NCBI RefSeq assembly: GCF_036370855.1
Contig: NC_088100.1
Span: 106,746,387 to 106,810,386 of the forward strand
From: Dromaius novaehollandiae
Taxonomy: Eukaryota > Chordata > Aves > Casuariiformes > Dromaiidae
Direction: 5' to 3'
Length of the DNA: 64,000 bases
In this document: positions 1-13,400 of the stretch, in pieces
Numbering within the stretch: position 1 is the first letter of the stretch
Layout: every line of letters begins with the position of its first letter
Position numbers and translations under genes: made by a program
Notes under the pieces: generated by a model
Told to the model about the DNA's origin: nothing
What the model saw: only the letters and a program-made list of their open reading frames with translations
Database searches by the model: none

Positions 1-2200
1 AATGGTTTCCTGAAAATCACAGTCTAGGATACTCCAAGTGAATTTCAAGTCATGCCAAAGTAAGATAGCTTCAGCAGAATTCATGCCATAAGGTCCATTT
101 ACCAAAAGCATTAGTTGAGATATCAGTTCAGCTGATGCTTCTCAAGTTACTAATACAATTGTAAGAGACTTTAAAATAGAAAAATCAATTTGTACAATCA
201 TTGTACAAGCAGACAAAAGAAGATTAATGCATTATTGAGGGATGAAATAACTTCTTAAACATAATCTGAGACCAGGGTTGCGATGATACAAACACACAAA
301 ACCCCCCATCAGATGGAATCATGATTCTAGATCTTCTCCACTTGGGACTGAAGTGCAAGTGTTTTACATTTTTGACCATGTCTATCACAGCTAAAATAAG
401 CGTTGTTGCAATGCAGTCGTAATAAGGCATGTTAATATAAAATTATTTAATACAATACAATAAAAGAGCAGATTATTTCAAAGCTGACTACATGAATTTG
501 TATTATCCCAAGATCATTTCCATGAGTTACACAAGGAGTATGTTCACACACGTCTATCAGTATACACAGACATATACATACATACACACTACCTAAACTG
601 AGAAAGAAATGTTAAATCAAAACCTGACTAAGACTACTTAAGTGGAAAACTCACTCATGAAAGTGCAAAGAAGCATCCAATTAAGGTATTTTATATATGT
701 TAAATCTCCCCATGTGCATAACATGCACTGAAAATTACCAGTGCTGTACAAACTAAATCCGAAAACAACCTGACACATTTATCTTGCTTCAATTGTAATT
801 CAGAACCACAAACTCAGTACCATCAGCAGACACAGCAAAAGACAACATACAAGATCAGAGACTGCAGTAAGAACAGGACTCATATCTGAGTCCAAGACTA
901 ACATTTTAAGCAGAAAACAACTTTTTTCAACCAATATAATCGTTATGATTGAAGACTGTGAATCATCCCTGGTGCTTTGATCTCTTGCAGATATATGTAT
1001 GCGGGGACAGGCTCGCTCTCTAAGGTCACGAGAGAGTGGAAAAGCTCAATCAGCATTAATTTATGAATATCATATCAGGATCCCCATGACACTGCATAAA
1101 AATATTGTGTTATTTTTACAATCATTCTACACCTCTGCAGGAATACCAATTTATGTTGCGTGAGTGACTAACAGCTACTAGAGTGGCTCACAAAACGCAA
1201 GTTTGTTAGTGAGTGAGTGAACAGCTCCATCTACTTAACACTACTTACAGAACACACACAGAACTTTTCCCCCCTCTTTTTTCCCCAAACACAATCAGGT
1301 ACTTGATTACAATATATAACTCTGAACTCACCAGTGTTAAAATGATTTCAGTTATGACTGTGATGTTCATGGCCAAAGTGTGTCCCTTACTAGAGATCCT
1401 AGACATCAGAGATTTCCACTGATTTGACTGATGCTTCAATGGGATTTAAGGTATCAGGAAATCTTCTCTTAATATGTCTGGATATCTTAAATGATACAGA
1501 ATCTAAGACAACAATACAGCTTCCTCAAAACTAATAGAATCAGTGCCATATTTCTGCTATGCATATGAACCTACTCAGATCAAGATGTATACAAAAAACC
1601 CTCACACCCCAAACTTGAAAATATTTATTCCAATGCTAGCCCATTTTTAGTAGAGCAAAACATTGCTTTCTACAAAATTTTGTGCACTTCTTTCCAGAGG
1701 ATGCAGATGGATATAGAGCATAGCAGGATGGAGTTTACTGGTACTTTTTTGAAATCACAGTGTGCCTTCACATCTTTTATGCAGCAGCCAGCCCAAAACA
1801 GTGCTTCACAAACATTTTAAAGTCATTCTATCACACATGTATAAGTCTGAGCAATCATGCAAACCTGAACACAGTCTTGTTTAATATAAAATGACTTTCC
1901 TTTTGATAATCCACAGCGCATGGAAAAGGAAATAACTAGACAAAGTGACTGGTACTACATAAGCGACTAGAGTAGGCAGATATAAATGCGTGCAAATAAG
2001 AATACCATAGCTCTTTCCATGAAAATGAAGTATACATTGTAAATGTACACTATGCTACAAAGACACAACAGTAACTCAGTGATGAATAAAATCATATTCT
2101 TCTCTTCCTCCTTCCTAAAAAGGTTACTGTCAATGTTATAGCCATGTGATTTTTAAAACTGCTGACCCAAAGCTAAAAGGAGAGATGCAAAGTCACTTAC
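1..2200 (-). other. EPRS1 intron 2 (partial)
   Basis: This AT-rich sequence lies downstream of EPRS1 exon 2. I searched it for exon 3, expected to continue with a NVIFTDVNS-like sequence, and did not find it, so exon 3 lies beyond the window edge. A small patch of higher GC around 1,000-1,050 is the only visible departure from background. Confidence 0.7.
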
Positions 2201-2285
2201 TCAGATACACGGAGTATGGTTTCTTTGCCTTCTTCCACCAAAATTTTGACATCATTCTTCACATGCTCCACCGTCAACAGAGCTC
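2201..2285 (-). CDS. EPRS1: EPRS1 coding exon 2
   Basis: This 85-nt exon follows the acceptor TTTTTTAAAG and precedes a strong GTAAGT donor (2200-2195). It encodes [10 protein letters not shown] and onward to ETILRVS, part of the N-terminal GST-like domain. Confidence 0.92.
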
Positions 2286-4831
2286 CTTTAAAAAACGAGA
2301 GAGAAAGATACTGATTTTTCTTCCAAGAAAGATGTATTCCATACTAGCAACAAAACAAATACATTTTTTAATCAAACAGTACAAGGCATCCTACCTGGCT
2401 CCTTCAAATGAGACTACCCAGGAAAGAAATCAATGTTCAATCTTATATGCAGGAGACTTCTTATTCTTGGCAATCGTTATGATCATCTTAAATTGATAAT
2501 GCCTAGCATACAGCAATCTCCATTGAACCCTGCAAGTGTCAGCAATAACAAATTTTGCTTCCAAAGGGTACTGTAAAAATTAATCCTATCCTCCAACATA
2601 TTAAGAGAACAGACTCAAAATGCTTTATTTGGACAGTGTAGTAATGTACTCCATCACAGACCTGAAATATGCATCAAGAGAGGTCAGTTACTGAATTCCT
2701 CAGTATTTTCTGAGCAAGGAGGAGGCTACTTCTTAACCAGATGTAATATTTATTAAAAATATTAGCCATCCAGATGAAGAAACCCATGAAAAAGTATAGT
2801 AAGCTTATATAGGGTTTTCAGAGCAGTTCATTTTTGACAGTAAAGGACAGCCTCTACAAATGGAAGAATTATTGAAGCTTTTAGGCTGCATCAGCAAATG
2901 GAAAAGAGCTCTGCCCATATTCAAAGTGGCCTGATGCAAGCCTGCTCTGATCCTGATGCTCTACAGCATGACACATTAGCTCAAGTAAAGCACTGAGCCA
3001 ACCTGGCTGTATTATTTCTGGATTGGCTCTGATCCAGGTCCAGCCAGCTGAGCATAACCAAAGAAGCAGGGCATAAGAAGAAGAGCTTTGCTCAGAAGCA
3101 CGTACAAAGACAGAAAGCTTTTGCATGGGCCTATATTATTTAAATGAAACTAGCTAAAGGACTATACTCTAGATGGTGACAGGCAACTAACCTGTTACAG
3201 TTTTCATAGCATGCACTGCACTGTATTAAATCATTTTAAGAACAACATATGGACTACTCAAGGCAGATAATGTTATTAAGCTATTAATACACTGGCCTAA
3301 ATACAAAGTATTAGAGCTAGGAATTCCCTAGCTGTTACCGCTATTCAGCTACAAGCCCTTCTTATGACAGTAGGCTTATGACAACAGTAAATCAATGTTC
3401 TTCTTCCCATCCCTCAGTCATCTATCTGTCAAAGTCAGGATGACATAGCTTACGCAGTATGTTTGTATGACATGCAAGTATTTTAATTAAGGGATGGAAA
3501 CGCTTTGAAAATAACACACATTGTGTGCACCAAACTACGTAATTAATACTAGTGACATCAACAGCTACTACTCTTTTCCCTGGGCACAGAAACAATGAAC
3601 ATATGATGGAGGAATGAGTAGGATAAGTGTGCTTGCCTTACTAATACAAATGTTTGCAGAAGTGTTCTTTTGTAATCCTTAATATTTCTGACATAATTAA
3701 ATAATCTTCTATACGGTCTCTCTAGTCCCACCAACCATCCAAAAGAAAAAAAAAAAAAAAGTCCTCCAAAGCCCCTAAATCTATGTTAACCGTAGTTTAT
3801 GTTGTATAGTATCTTCTCTAGTGAATCAGTAGAAACAAGTATTAGGGGAAAACTCATTTAAAACTTACATGTTATTATACCTTAAATCAGTAGTCATGCA
3901 AATTGTACTCAATTGTGAAAAAGCAATCAATAAACTAAGATGAAGAAGAATGGAAAGAAAACCTGTTTTCCAGTAGCTGTAATAAAATGAAGAAATGGTA
4001 TGGAATAAGTAAGTATAGAAGGCTGTTTCCAGATGACAAAAAATGCAACAAAGAAGGCTCTCACGTTTTTAAAGGCAAAACAATGTAAAAAGACAGCGAG
4101 CAACTGAAAAAGCAAAATTTGCCGTGCAACTTTGAACAAGCTCCCCGGACGAGCTGAATTTCAGCAGCAGCTTAGAGCTGACAACTGCACGTTATCAGCA
4201 AAGAGGCACAGCTTGCAAGGCAACAATCTGAACTAAGGCTGCCTTGAAAACTGAGGCTCAACGTGCTAAGTCACTCAAGGGTCTACCCATGACTCAGTCT
4301 CTTTAGCGTGAGTTACCCGGACCGTCGGCAGCATCCCAGTCACGCATCACAGCGACCTGCCGGGGACCGGCCACCCGGAAGGCGGCGGGGCCGGCCCAGC
4401 CCCGCCGCCGCAGCCCGGCGTCGGCCCGCTGAGGCAGCAGCCGCTGCGGCGCCGGGCGCACGGCCCCGGCCGCCCAGGACCCCCGGGCTGCCGCCTCCCC
4501 AGCTGCACCCCCGCCGCGGCCCCCCCTCGCCGCGACGTGTCCCCGCCGCCCCGGCCGTGCCTACCCGCCGGGGATCGACCGTCCGCCGGCGGGGGCTGGC
4601 CCGGCGCCCCCCGCCCCGGGGCCGCAGCCGGGCCCGGACGGGCGGCGACCGGCCGCAGGGAGACGGGGGAGCCGCCGCCGCATCGGCGCCAACGGCCGCA
4701 TGATGCAACACGGCTGCCACGCGGGGCGAGGCCGAGGCCGAGGCCCCCCGAGACCCGGGGGAGCGGCGGACCCGCCCGCACCTACCGAGCGGGGGGTTCC
4801 CCGCGTTCACGGTGAGGCTCAGCGCCGCCAT
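2201..4831 (-). CDS. EPRS1: EPRS1, bifunctional glutamyl-prolyl-tRNA synthetase, 5' end (coding exons 1-2; partial)
   Basis: The minus strand reads [15 protein letters not shown] in exon 1 (4786-4831) and continues as [20 protein letters not shown] in exon 2 (2201-2285). This closely matches the start of vertebrate EPRS1 as I remember it. The enzyme is cytosolic, charges tRNA-Glu and tRNA-Pro, and belongs to the multi-synthetase complex. The stretch seen here is the start of the GST-like N-terminal domain that docks into that complex. Exon 1 ends in phase 1 at a GTAGGT donor and exon 2 opens after an AAAG acceptor and closes at GTAAGT, so the frame is continuous. The remaining exons lie beyond the left edge. 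The ATG is the first in the CpG island and sits in GCGGGATGG, a fair initiation context. Confidence 0.93.
2286..4785 (-). other. EPRS1 intron 1
   Basis: This 2.5-kb intron is AT-rich up to about 4.3 kb, then enters the CpG island. I see no further exon or recognisable transposon in it. Long open frames between 4.3 and 4.8 kb on both strands result from high GC and scarce stop codons, not from genes. Confidence 0.7.
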
Positions 4832-5420
4832 CCCGCCACCGCCACTACTGCCACTGCCGCCGCTGGGCCGGAGCGAGGGAGAGGAGGGGGCGGGGCGCGC
4901 GGCGCCGCCAGCTCACGAGGTCCAGCCCGGCCCGCCCTTTCCCTGTCGCCACGGGGCGGGGGAAGGGGAAAGGCTGCGCTCCGCCTCCGTCACTTCCGGG
5001 GAAGGGGGTGTAGAGCGAAGCGGCGGCGCGCTGCCTCGGGGCTCCCACGGGGGTGAGGCCGCGGATTGGGGTTCCCCCCCGGTTACGGGGCCGCGGCCTC
5101 GCAGGCCGTGAAAACCTGCCCCGGGAAGGCAGATTTGAAGCCCCCTGGAAAAAACACGTTTTACGCGTGCCCGGGAGAGGCCTGCCGCTGCGGCTGGGGC
5201 GCGGGAGCCGCCTGCCCGCGGAAGGCGCCTCGGCAGGGCTGGGCTTTCACCCCAAGCCCGAGTGAAGCCACCTGAACCCCCGAACAGCAGTATTGCGGGG
5301 TGTCGGAGTGTCCCCTCGCGCGGCGGCGGTGGGGCTCAGCAGGGCCCTCTGCAGAGCTCTGCCTGGCTTGGCTGTGAGACCTCCCGCGCCGGGTGTCTGA
5401 CAGCAGCAGCAGAGGTATCT
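4310..5420. promoter_or_regulatory. CpG-island promoter of EPRS1
   Basis: About 1.1 kb of very GC-rich, CpG-dense DNA covers the start of EPRS1 and about 0.6 kb upstream. At 4988-4999 the minus strand reads CCGGAAGTGACG, an ETS-family core (CCGGAAGT) fused to a CRE/ATF half site (TGACG). This arrangement is common in TATA-less housekeeping promoters. I see no TATA box at a fitting distance. The transcription start cannot be fixed from sequence but probably lies between about 4,850 and 4,990. Confidence 0.8.
4786..4831 (-). CDS. EPRS1: EPRS1 coding exon 1
   Basis: The start ATG is at 4831-4829, followed by 15 complete codons and one extra base before the donor GTAGGT (4785-4780). The 5'UTR continues towards higher coordinates inside the CpG island. 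Confidence 0.92.
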
Positions 5421-8400
5421 GCCACCGCTTTTCTTTATGTAATAATGTTGCTCAAGGAGAGCAACATATGCTGACGCTTGTGTATTCATCAGTTTAACCT
5501 GCCTGTCTTGTATCTCTTTTCTTACTTTTTATTCCTCACAAACATACACATTTTGCGGTGGGTCACACTATTCTCGGAATGAATTACAAAAATACCGCGT
5601 TAGCAGTTTTTGCAGGAGACGGACTCAAGTTCACATTGTTGCAAGGACAATGCAGTGTCATTGTGCTGTTTTTCCCCCCTCCCTCGCTGTTTTACAGCTG
5701 GTACTGTAGCACCTAATTCGCCAGCAGAGAAGTTCTCAGATGCTTCATTGGCGGAGCAGCGCTCTTCTGTGCGCCAGAGGTAGCGGTCTAGCCAGAGCGT
5801 GACTGCTCCTAGTGTGCTGGCTTCTGTCCATTTCCTGCTGCCACACTGCATTTTGAGTTTCCTTAGTATTTTTCTGTATTAGCAATTCTTAGTTTCCATA
5901 AGTATGGAAGAAATTCCGAACCTTAACTTGTTTGCACATAGGGTAGAAACTAGTGTATGCCACGTGTGTTCTGATTCCAACGTGACAGTTGTAAATGAGC
6001 AGAGGTAAATGAAATTACAGCACAATTAGAAAGTGGCATATGCTGAAGAAATGCACAATGTACAGGAGGCTCTAGATGAAACTAAGGATATAGAGACATA
6101 GATGAACATTATTAACAGCAGGTTTTCTATTTGACTTTGTGTTTTAATATTTATTATATGAAAAGAGTAAGGCAGTTTTTGTGTTTTTAAGTCATTCTAC
6201 CTCTACATCGGTGCTATTCAAGCACTTTGCAAATCCACATACAGATTTTGATCTGAATACTGGAGCATACATATCCAAGAATTCTGGAGAGGATGGGGGG
6301 GGAAAACTATGTATAACTGAGTCAGCAAAAATTAGATTAAACTGTACTTGTTAGGTTTTTCAAACTTCAGCTTTGCAATCAATGTTTGGAATGATTAAAC
6401 TTACAATGAACCAAAATTTGAAGAAGGCTGTAATTAAAAAAGGCTGTATCTCTTGCCAGTTCTTGCTGGTCATATATTTGAGGAAATGGAAGAAAGGTAG
6501 GCTATAGATGAAAGGATTAAAAACACATGTTGTTCCTATATGTACAGCTTTAATCCAGCCTGATGATAGCATTATGGACTGGCATAGGCTGGATGATGAC
6601 AGAATGAAGTAAGTGATAATCTTGCTAATTTATCTGTAAACATTACGAAAGAGCTTCCCCAGATCCTGCTCTGTGTCTGCAGATGGAGAAACTGGGAACA
6701 CTTAATTAGGATTTGTCTTGTTTGTATCCTCTACTGTCAGGATGTTCCTGCTTGCTGGAAATATAGCCAGTGTATATGCTAGCTTTAAGAACAGCTTAAA
6801 TTCACTCAGGACAAGCCTGGAAGCACTCCAGTGAAGTCATGTTGGTGTTACCCTAATGTGAGAAAAGGATTAGATCCAACAACTCTAAGCTTAGTTTAGA
6901 GAAGTAAATTAGAGTTGTTAAACATGTTGTGTCTTGAAAGTAGAAAGAAATGAGTATACCTTGAACACATTTGGCTGAAAATTGAATTTTGAAATAGTCA
7001 TCTGTATGGAAAACTTTTTTTATATTGAAGTTCAGTTGTTAGCTTAAAGACAGTTTTGAGTGGACCGAGACTGCCAAATCTATGGAGATTCAAAGGGCTT
7101 AATTTTGCAGGCAGGGAGGAAGTGAGAACTTGGATTCAGTGCAGCTTGCAGGCTACTTTGTCATTCAAGTTTTGTCAGCAGAGGTTAAGGCAGGAGAAAA
7201 AAAAAAAAGTCATGCTGGGAGAACTTAAGCATCCAGACTTTAAGAAAGTAAGCAGCCAAGTTCAGGCCCCCTCCCTAACCTGGGAATCTGATGTCTGTCA
7301 GATGCCAGATGCCACTCTTCTATACAGACAGAACAGAGAGGAGGAAAAGCAAAATTATGCATAGTCTGTTTAAATTTGCAGCCTCTAGTGGAATTTCTTG
7401 GTATGTGTCATGTTATGAGGAAAAGGGGTGGGGGGGGGGGGCAAGACTCTCTAGTTTGAGGATGAGGGACTTGGGTCACTAAATTTGGAGAAAACTAGGG
7501 TACCTCAATTAAGGTGCACAGGTCCCCATTGAGTCAAGATACTCCAGGATCCTCAAATTCATCTTGAGAAGCCTTGACATCATCTGTGCTGGCTAAGGTT
7601 GCCAATTCCAGCTCCTCCATTCCTCAAGTGGACTGACTGGTTGCATCCCCAGTTTCCCTGTTCTGTAGAAAGGCTGACTGAAACAGGCCTCCCATTTCTT
7701 ACATTCCCCAACTCTCAGGGCTCTTGGAAAGGCACCTGGAATTTGTTGCTTTCTTAAAATCTGGATGTGAAAAATTTCCAATTTCTGTTGTCCCTGTGCA
7801 TGGGGAAAATGACCTAGGCTCTCCCATCCACATGCCCCAAGCTCTCCAAGACTGAGCTGGCATAAATTCTGCCAGAGGCATTTCATGTCATCAGGTGCTA
7901 GGGCCTCCTCTCAGTTGCAGGTTCCTTGGGCTCTCCCTAGCTGAGGTGTCATGGACCCTGCTGTGTTAAGACTTTCCTGACCCTCACATTGGCAGCATCA
8001 CAGGAACCCCCAGCTGAGATGTCAGAGGTCCAGCTGGATTGAGGTGTCCTGGGCCATTCAAAACTCAGACAATGCAGGTCACCACACATGGAGATATTGC
8101 AGCCATCCCAAAACTGAGCACAGATCCACAAATTCTAAGATCATATTGAAGCTCCCCTGGTCCCACAACTTGAAGTGCTGCCTACCCCTCCAACCTGAGG
8201 TAGTGTAGGGTGCTAAACTTTTTTGAACAGAAAGGTACTTTCTTGGTAGAAGCAAGGGTGTCTTAGAGGGTTGCTCATTTCAGAAAAATCGATCATGATC
8301 TTTTAATTCTTCTTCTCTATTTATTCTCCATGTAAATCAAAAAATTATCATCCTTCATATATGCTACCTAATTTGTTCCTTGGAGCAGCAAACTCCCAAG

Positions 8401-9850
8401 CTTAGGTTTCCTGGGCCTTTCCCTGCTAAGTTGTCTTATGGTCTCTCAAACTGAGGTATCACAAGCTCCCCAAATAAAGGAATCCTCCCTGGAACAGCCA
8501 AAATCAGATGTCCTCAGGTTGGCTTAAACAGAGGGGTCCTTCTGCCTGATCAACACCAAGGTGCCTCAGGAGTCTGCCAGATTTACATGACCACGTAAAA
8601 CCCACAATTTCTTATGCCCAGGTTAGGGTATATGAAAGGCCACACAATTTCCACATTCACAGTGAGAAGAATGAGCAACTAGTTTCAGGTGCTCTTTGAG
8701 AAGTGCTGGGAAACATGATCAATACTCCTTTTTCTTTCCTGCAAGAAACAGGCATTAATTGATTCCTCTTCCCTGCCTTCAAAATAGCATAGGAAAGATT
8801 TGTTTGGTAATCTGGCAATTGCATATGGCCAGCTGGCGATAGCTAGGTTGCAATCTCCAAAGGGAAGTGGAAGTGCTTTCTTTTCTTCTGGTTAAGTTCA
8901 GTCTTTTGTCTTTACTTCAGAGGTAGTTGGATGACAGTCTAATAAATGATTGTCCTTTGATTTGCTGAGGCCAGTGTTTTTAATTGTTTGGATCTGTTTA
9001 AGACTTGTAGTTAGGACAGCTGTATGGAGGTGGGACTCCAGAATTTGGTAAACAACCTTTTTTTGTGCCTCCATTTCTGTCTAGAAGCAAAAAGTATTAC
9101 ATAGCTCTCTGTTTGTTAAGTACAATTAAGGTAAGTACTTAAGAAAACACTAAGAAAATCCAACGGCCTTACTGTCAGACACCCAATCAGAAATGGAAAA
9201 AAAAACAGACATCCTTTCAGTACTAATTGTTTCAAAGAAATTACCTCAATAATTGGATTACTTCAAGCTGTGTTATCTACACACATGGCCTCATGTACTG
9301 AAGTTTCTTTATGCTAGTGTGATTTCTACCATTCGACTGAAAAGACAATGTCTCTATTCTTGTACACAACTTCTTGTAAAAGTACCTTGAACCTGGCTCA
9401 AAGATACAACCTTCCTAAAAAGGAGAGCATACACTAAATACAGACAAGAGGTTTAAAAGATTCAGTAAGTAAAATAAAATATACCATCATGAGAATCTGA
9501 TGAATAGGTTGATTTGACGGGTTAAATAAATTCCTTATGCTACAAAAAATAGCTTTTAAGAATTAAGCTGAACTGTTTCAAAACACATAAACCTCTCTAG
9601 AACTAGCTAAGACCAACCATAGCTTATCTAGCTTGAAGAAAGGACCACAGAATCCTTGCAAAGGATTAATCAAAATATTGCTATGTTTTTATGGTAGAAG
9701 TCCTGCAGGAAAGAAATTGCCTCTATATTATATATAAAAGCCATTCTTGTCCTACAGTGTTAAGGAAAGCCAAATAAAAAGCAAAAACAAACCAATTCCA
9801 TTCCCTCGTCAAACATACTCCTGCTTATAAAAGCACACATTTCACTTCTA
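5421..9850. other. Intergenic region between EPRS1 promoter and BPNT1 3' end
   Basis: No gene could be supported here. The region has ordinary AT-rich sequence, a 12-base G run at 7430-7441, and a degenerate short-period tandem repeat described separately (about 7,490-8,600). Open frames of 60-100 codons are not conserved-looking and have no splice structure that I can defend. Confidence 0.6.
7490..8600. repeat. Degenerate minisatellite, period about 24-28 bp
   Basis: Successive stretches repeat a pattern close to AACTGAGGTGTCATGGGCCC. Clear units include GCTGAGGTGTCATGGACC (near 7,940), AGCTGAGATGTCAGAGGTCC (near 8,010), GATTGAGGTGTCCTGGGCC (near 8,038), AACCTGAGGTAGTGTAGGG (near 8,190) and AACTGAGGTATCACAAGC (near 8,450). 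Units are diverged and slightly variable in length, so this is an old array. Edges are approximate; the densest part is 7,900-8,580. Confidence 0.6.
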
Positions 9851-9854
9851 AGAA

Positions 9855-10324
9855 TTAAAACTATCAAGTTTATTATAAAGGGCTAAACCGTTAAGACAAA
9901 TTCTCAGTCCCTTTGCATTTAACACAATCCTCATTGACTACGTACAACAACAACCATTAAGCAAAATCAGGTAAATGACTTAACATGATTTTGTGCCCTG
10001 AATATTAAGGTGATTTTTGGATGGTAGCATTATGATTAGCAGTGGATTCAGCAAAATCGTATCGCCTGAAGAATGATATCCTGCTTCTAAAATATATGGA
10101 GAACAGCTATTGAAGAAAAATGTCACCATTACGATGTACCTGCTAAACACAACTAAACAAATTGATCCAACAATATACCTAGATAGCCTATATGTAATTT
10201 TGAAATTATTGAACAGTCTAATATAAGAATGAAGCTCAGATTCTATAAAATAAAGTTTTAAGCTCAGTATCTTCTTTCTTCTGAGCTTGCTTTGTCAGCT
10301 TTCCAGGACAAGTGAAGACCTGCT
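9855..10324 (-). terminator. BPNT1: BPNT1 3'UTR and probable poly(A) signal
   Basis: The first good AATAAA on the minus strand after the stop is at 9874-9869, about 450 nt downstream. Cleavage would fall near 9,850. A longer 3'UTR is possible, since bird transcripts often use several sites. Confidence 0.55.
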
Positions 10325-10473
10325 TTAAGGTACAAGAGATTGTTTAACTGTGTTAGGAATATGACTTGCATAATAATCATAGTTCCTCAAAGTGGCAAGA
10401 ACCCCAGCTGAATTCATGTGTTTCACTTCCTTGTTATAATGAAATGAATTTCCGTGGATATCAGTTATCTTGC
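10325..10473 (-). CDS. BPNT1: BPNT1 last coding exon, residues 260-308 and stop
   Basis: It encodes [20 protein letters not shown] and onward to VKQSLVP, then TAA at 10327-10325. The 3'UTR continues towards lower coordinates. Confidence 0.93.
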
Positions 10474-13400
10474 CTGCAAAAAAGAAAAAGTTTTATTCTA
10501 GCAAACAGGATTTGGAGTCAGATAAGCTACCACTACAAGTGATATAACTAAAAACACAGGCAGGCTTTGGGTGGGACAGCAGTCCTGCTGCACAGGCAGC
10601 AGTCTTCAGTTGTAAAATACAATCTTTGCCACCTTTTTAAGCACAACAGCCTTTTTGTGGCTGAAATCAAACAACTTACGGTTTTCTTTTCTTTAAGCAA
10701 TTCTTCTTCATGTTTCAGGAAAAAAAACCCTGCATCTCTTACAGATTAATTAAAATGCTTCCTGTGAATTTTACACATTGGCAATTGACAAGAAGGAAAG
10801 GAAAGCACAGTCTTCAGTTCAAGTAAAAGCCACCATGATGTAAAAATACCACAGCTGATTTTAAATGAGTTTCTAGAAATCACCTAAAAAGGGAGCAACA
10901 TAAATTTTTATGCAAGCTAATTTAACCAAGAGATACCTACATAATGAAGAGGCTAAATAAAGCACTGTGCTGCCCCAGATTGGTTGTTTCTTGTGCCTGA
11001 GCTAACCTGTTCAAAGCTATCCCAGTTATCAACATTATACTGTAGACTGCAGAGGAGATAAATAAATCATACCAAGCCCATTATGCTTGCTTGACAGAAT
11101 TCAGGAGTTTTTAATACAGCTTCATCTTAGCTGTTGTAAAAGGTCTGTCAACCTGAACAGCAGAAAAAGTATGATAATTATCTAATTCTTGTTAATCAGG
11201 CTTTTCATAACTTTTCTAACCCCTCAATCCCCAGAAAGATTAAGTGGCTTACGCTGGCTGGAAACCACTCATTATACTCAATTCTACAAATGACTCCATT
11301 TTGGAGATTATACATCCGAGCAGCGACTGTATGGTTTGGCCTGTTTTTGCTTTGAAGAGTACAGTGCCCACATGTTACACAGTAGTATGTTTATTAATAA
11401 TGAGCTACTACATCCAATTAGTAGGACAATTTGATTTTACTGTAAAATAGCAGCCAGCAGAAAAAGAAGCCATTAGTTTGAAAATATCAATATGCTCAAA
11501 AATTTGGGAATTTGACCTTTTTTATTATTTGACAGTTACTGACAATATTACTCCAGGGCAAAGCAGATTATATAATGCTTTCCAGAGTCTAATATGCTGC
11601 CTCTCTGGAGTTATTGTTGATATCAAAGGGCTTCAGGCCCCTGTTATATCATTATTATTAAAAAAAAAAAGTCTAATTTCCTTCCAAAGACATACCATGA
11701 AATTCTTATTTTCTAGGAAAAGTATTAAGAACTTTAAATTGCTGCAGTTTCACTTATCTCAGAAAAAAAATGTGAATATTATTTACCTCCCACAGCATGT
11801 AAAATAGCTTCAGGTGCACATGTATCCCATTTCTTGCAGCCAGGACTGGCAAATACATAAGCCGATGCCTTGCCTTCTATAAGCTGGATGATCTGTTACA
11901 AATAGAGAGTAGTAATCATTGCAAAGGATGTAGGCATTGAGAAGTGGGGGAAAAGTAGGAAGAACAGGGATTAGATCAACTTACTCTATATGCATATGGT
12001 TAGAAAAGGAGCATCAACCACCCCGCCTTCAGATTATTGCAAAAAAAAAATCTTACCAAGATTTATAAAACTATGATCTATTTTAGATTATTATAAATAC
12101 AGTCTGTAGGATGAGAATCTACTCTTAGTTTCAAAGTTAAGATTTCTCATCTTGTGCAAGTACTGAGAAAGTAAAGTGGAAACTACCACTATGTTGTATT
12201 GGAATGATTATGGTCCTTACACATGTTGGAAAAAAGGGTTTGGAGGCTCTGTTTTTCCCAGGTGGGGGAAGCATGATAAAACTAAGCTCTACATTCTGTA
12301 GCAAATGAGTATTCCCTGGATACTGAGGAGGCTTGCAAAAGAAATACCACTGTGGGCTGGTTCTATTTTTATCCTTTGATATCTGCTGCTAGATAGTTGG
12401 AGCAGAAGACCTATTAACCTGAACAGCAGGAAAAGTCTAATAATGGTGATTAAATTTAACCCCCATTTAGTCATTCTGGACTTTGGATAATGGTTTCTTT
12501 CTCCCCCACCCAGAGACAGTGTACTAGAGAAGACGGACCATAGCTATGACCAGGATGGCCATTCTTAGCATTCTACATGCATGAAATTCCGACTCGACCT
12601 TATAGCAGACTGAGTGCTAGGAAGAGAAGTTGTGCCAGAGAAGAAGGAAGTCCCCTGCACATTCATGCAAGTAAACAGAGGATTTCTGTCAAAATTCTTC
12701 ACTCTTTTTCCAAAGGTAATGCCTCCAACCAAAAGAAGATTGGAGTTTTCATACCTTGTTTCCTGCTCCTCCAACTCTGATGACACTGTCTGGGTTCAAG
12801 GCGCTAATGCAGTCATTTACCAGGGTACTGCTGTGAGAACGCGTGGTAACAATGATGTGTTTCCCAGCAGGTGCTTCTGTGAGTTCAAATCCGAAGGCAC
12901 CTATGCCCAGCACTCCCCAGATTGTCCTACCCAGTACAGCATCAGCTCCTGCCTATGTAGAAGGAATATAGGCAGTGATCAGTGTTTAGTTTAAAGCACG
13001 ATGTAAAGGAATAGCTAGAGACATCTTTCCATCTTAAGGAGTATAATATTAACACTGAGATATACATTTAAACAGTGTCACTTAAAAAGAAGCATTCCGA
13101 AGTCCAGAGTGAGAAATCAGGATGCCTCGGCTCCTTCCCTCTAAGATAATAACTTGTAAAACCTTCAGCAGATCATGTACTGTTTTTCATCTGTGAAACT
13201 GTAGTGATGCATTACTTCCTGCCTCCAATGATTGTGACAAATTAATGTTAGCATATTTCTCTACTTCAGGCACAATTTATAACTGAAAATATCTTCATTG
13301 TCATTTCTTTGTGTTTCATCATATACTCCACATGGAACATGTAGCATCAGCTGATGATGTGCTTTACATCACTGTATCCTAGAGTGCAAAAGCGCTGATC

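Noticed and set aside
4340-5275. Many overlapping open frames of 60-160 codons on both strands around the EPRS1 start
   Set aside because: They are proline/arginine/glycine-rich by-products of a CpG island with few stop codons. Only the first 15 codons of one minus frame match EPRS1 before a splice donor.
5445-5467. 9-bp perfect hairpin (ATGTTGCTC / GAGCAACAT)
   Set aside because: Short enough to occur by chance in a window of this size, with no flanking context.
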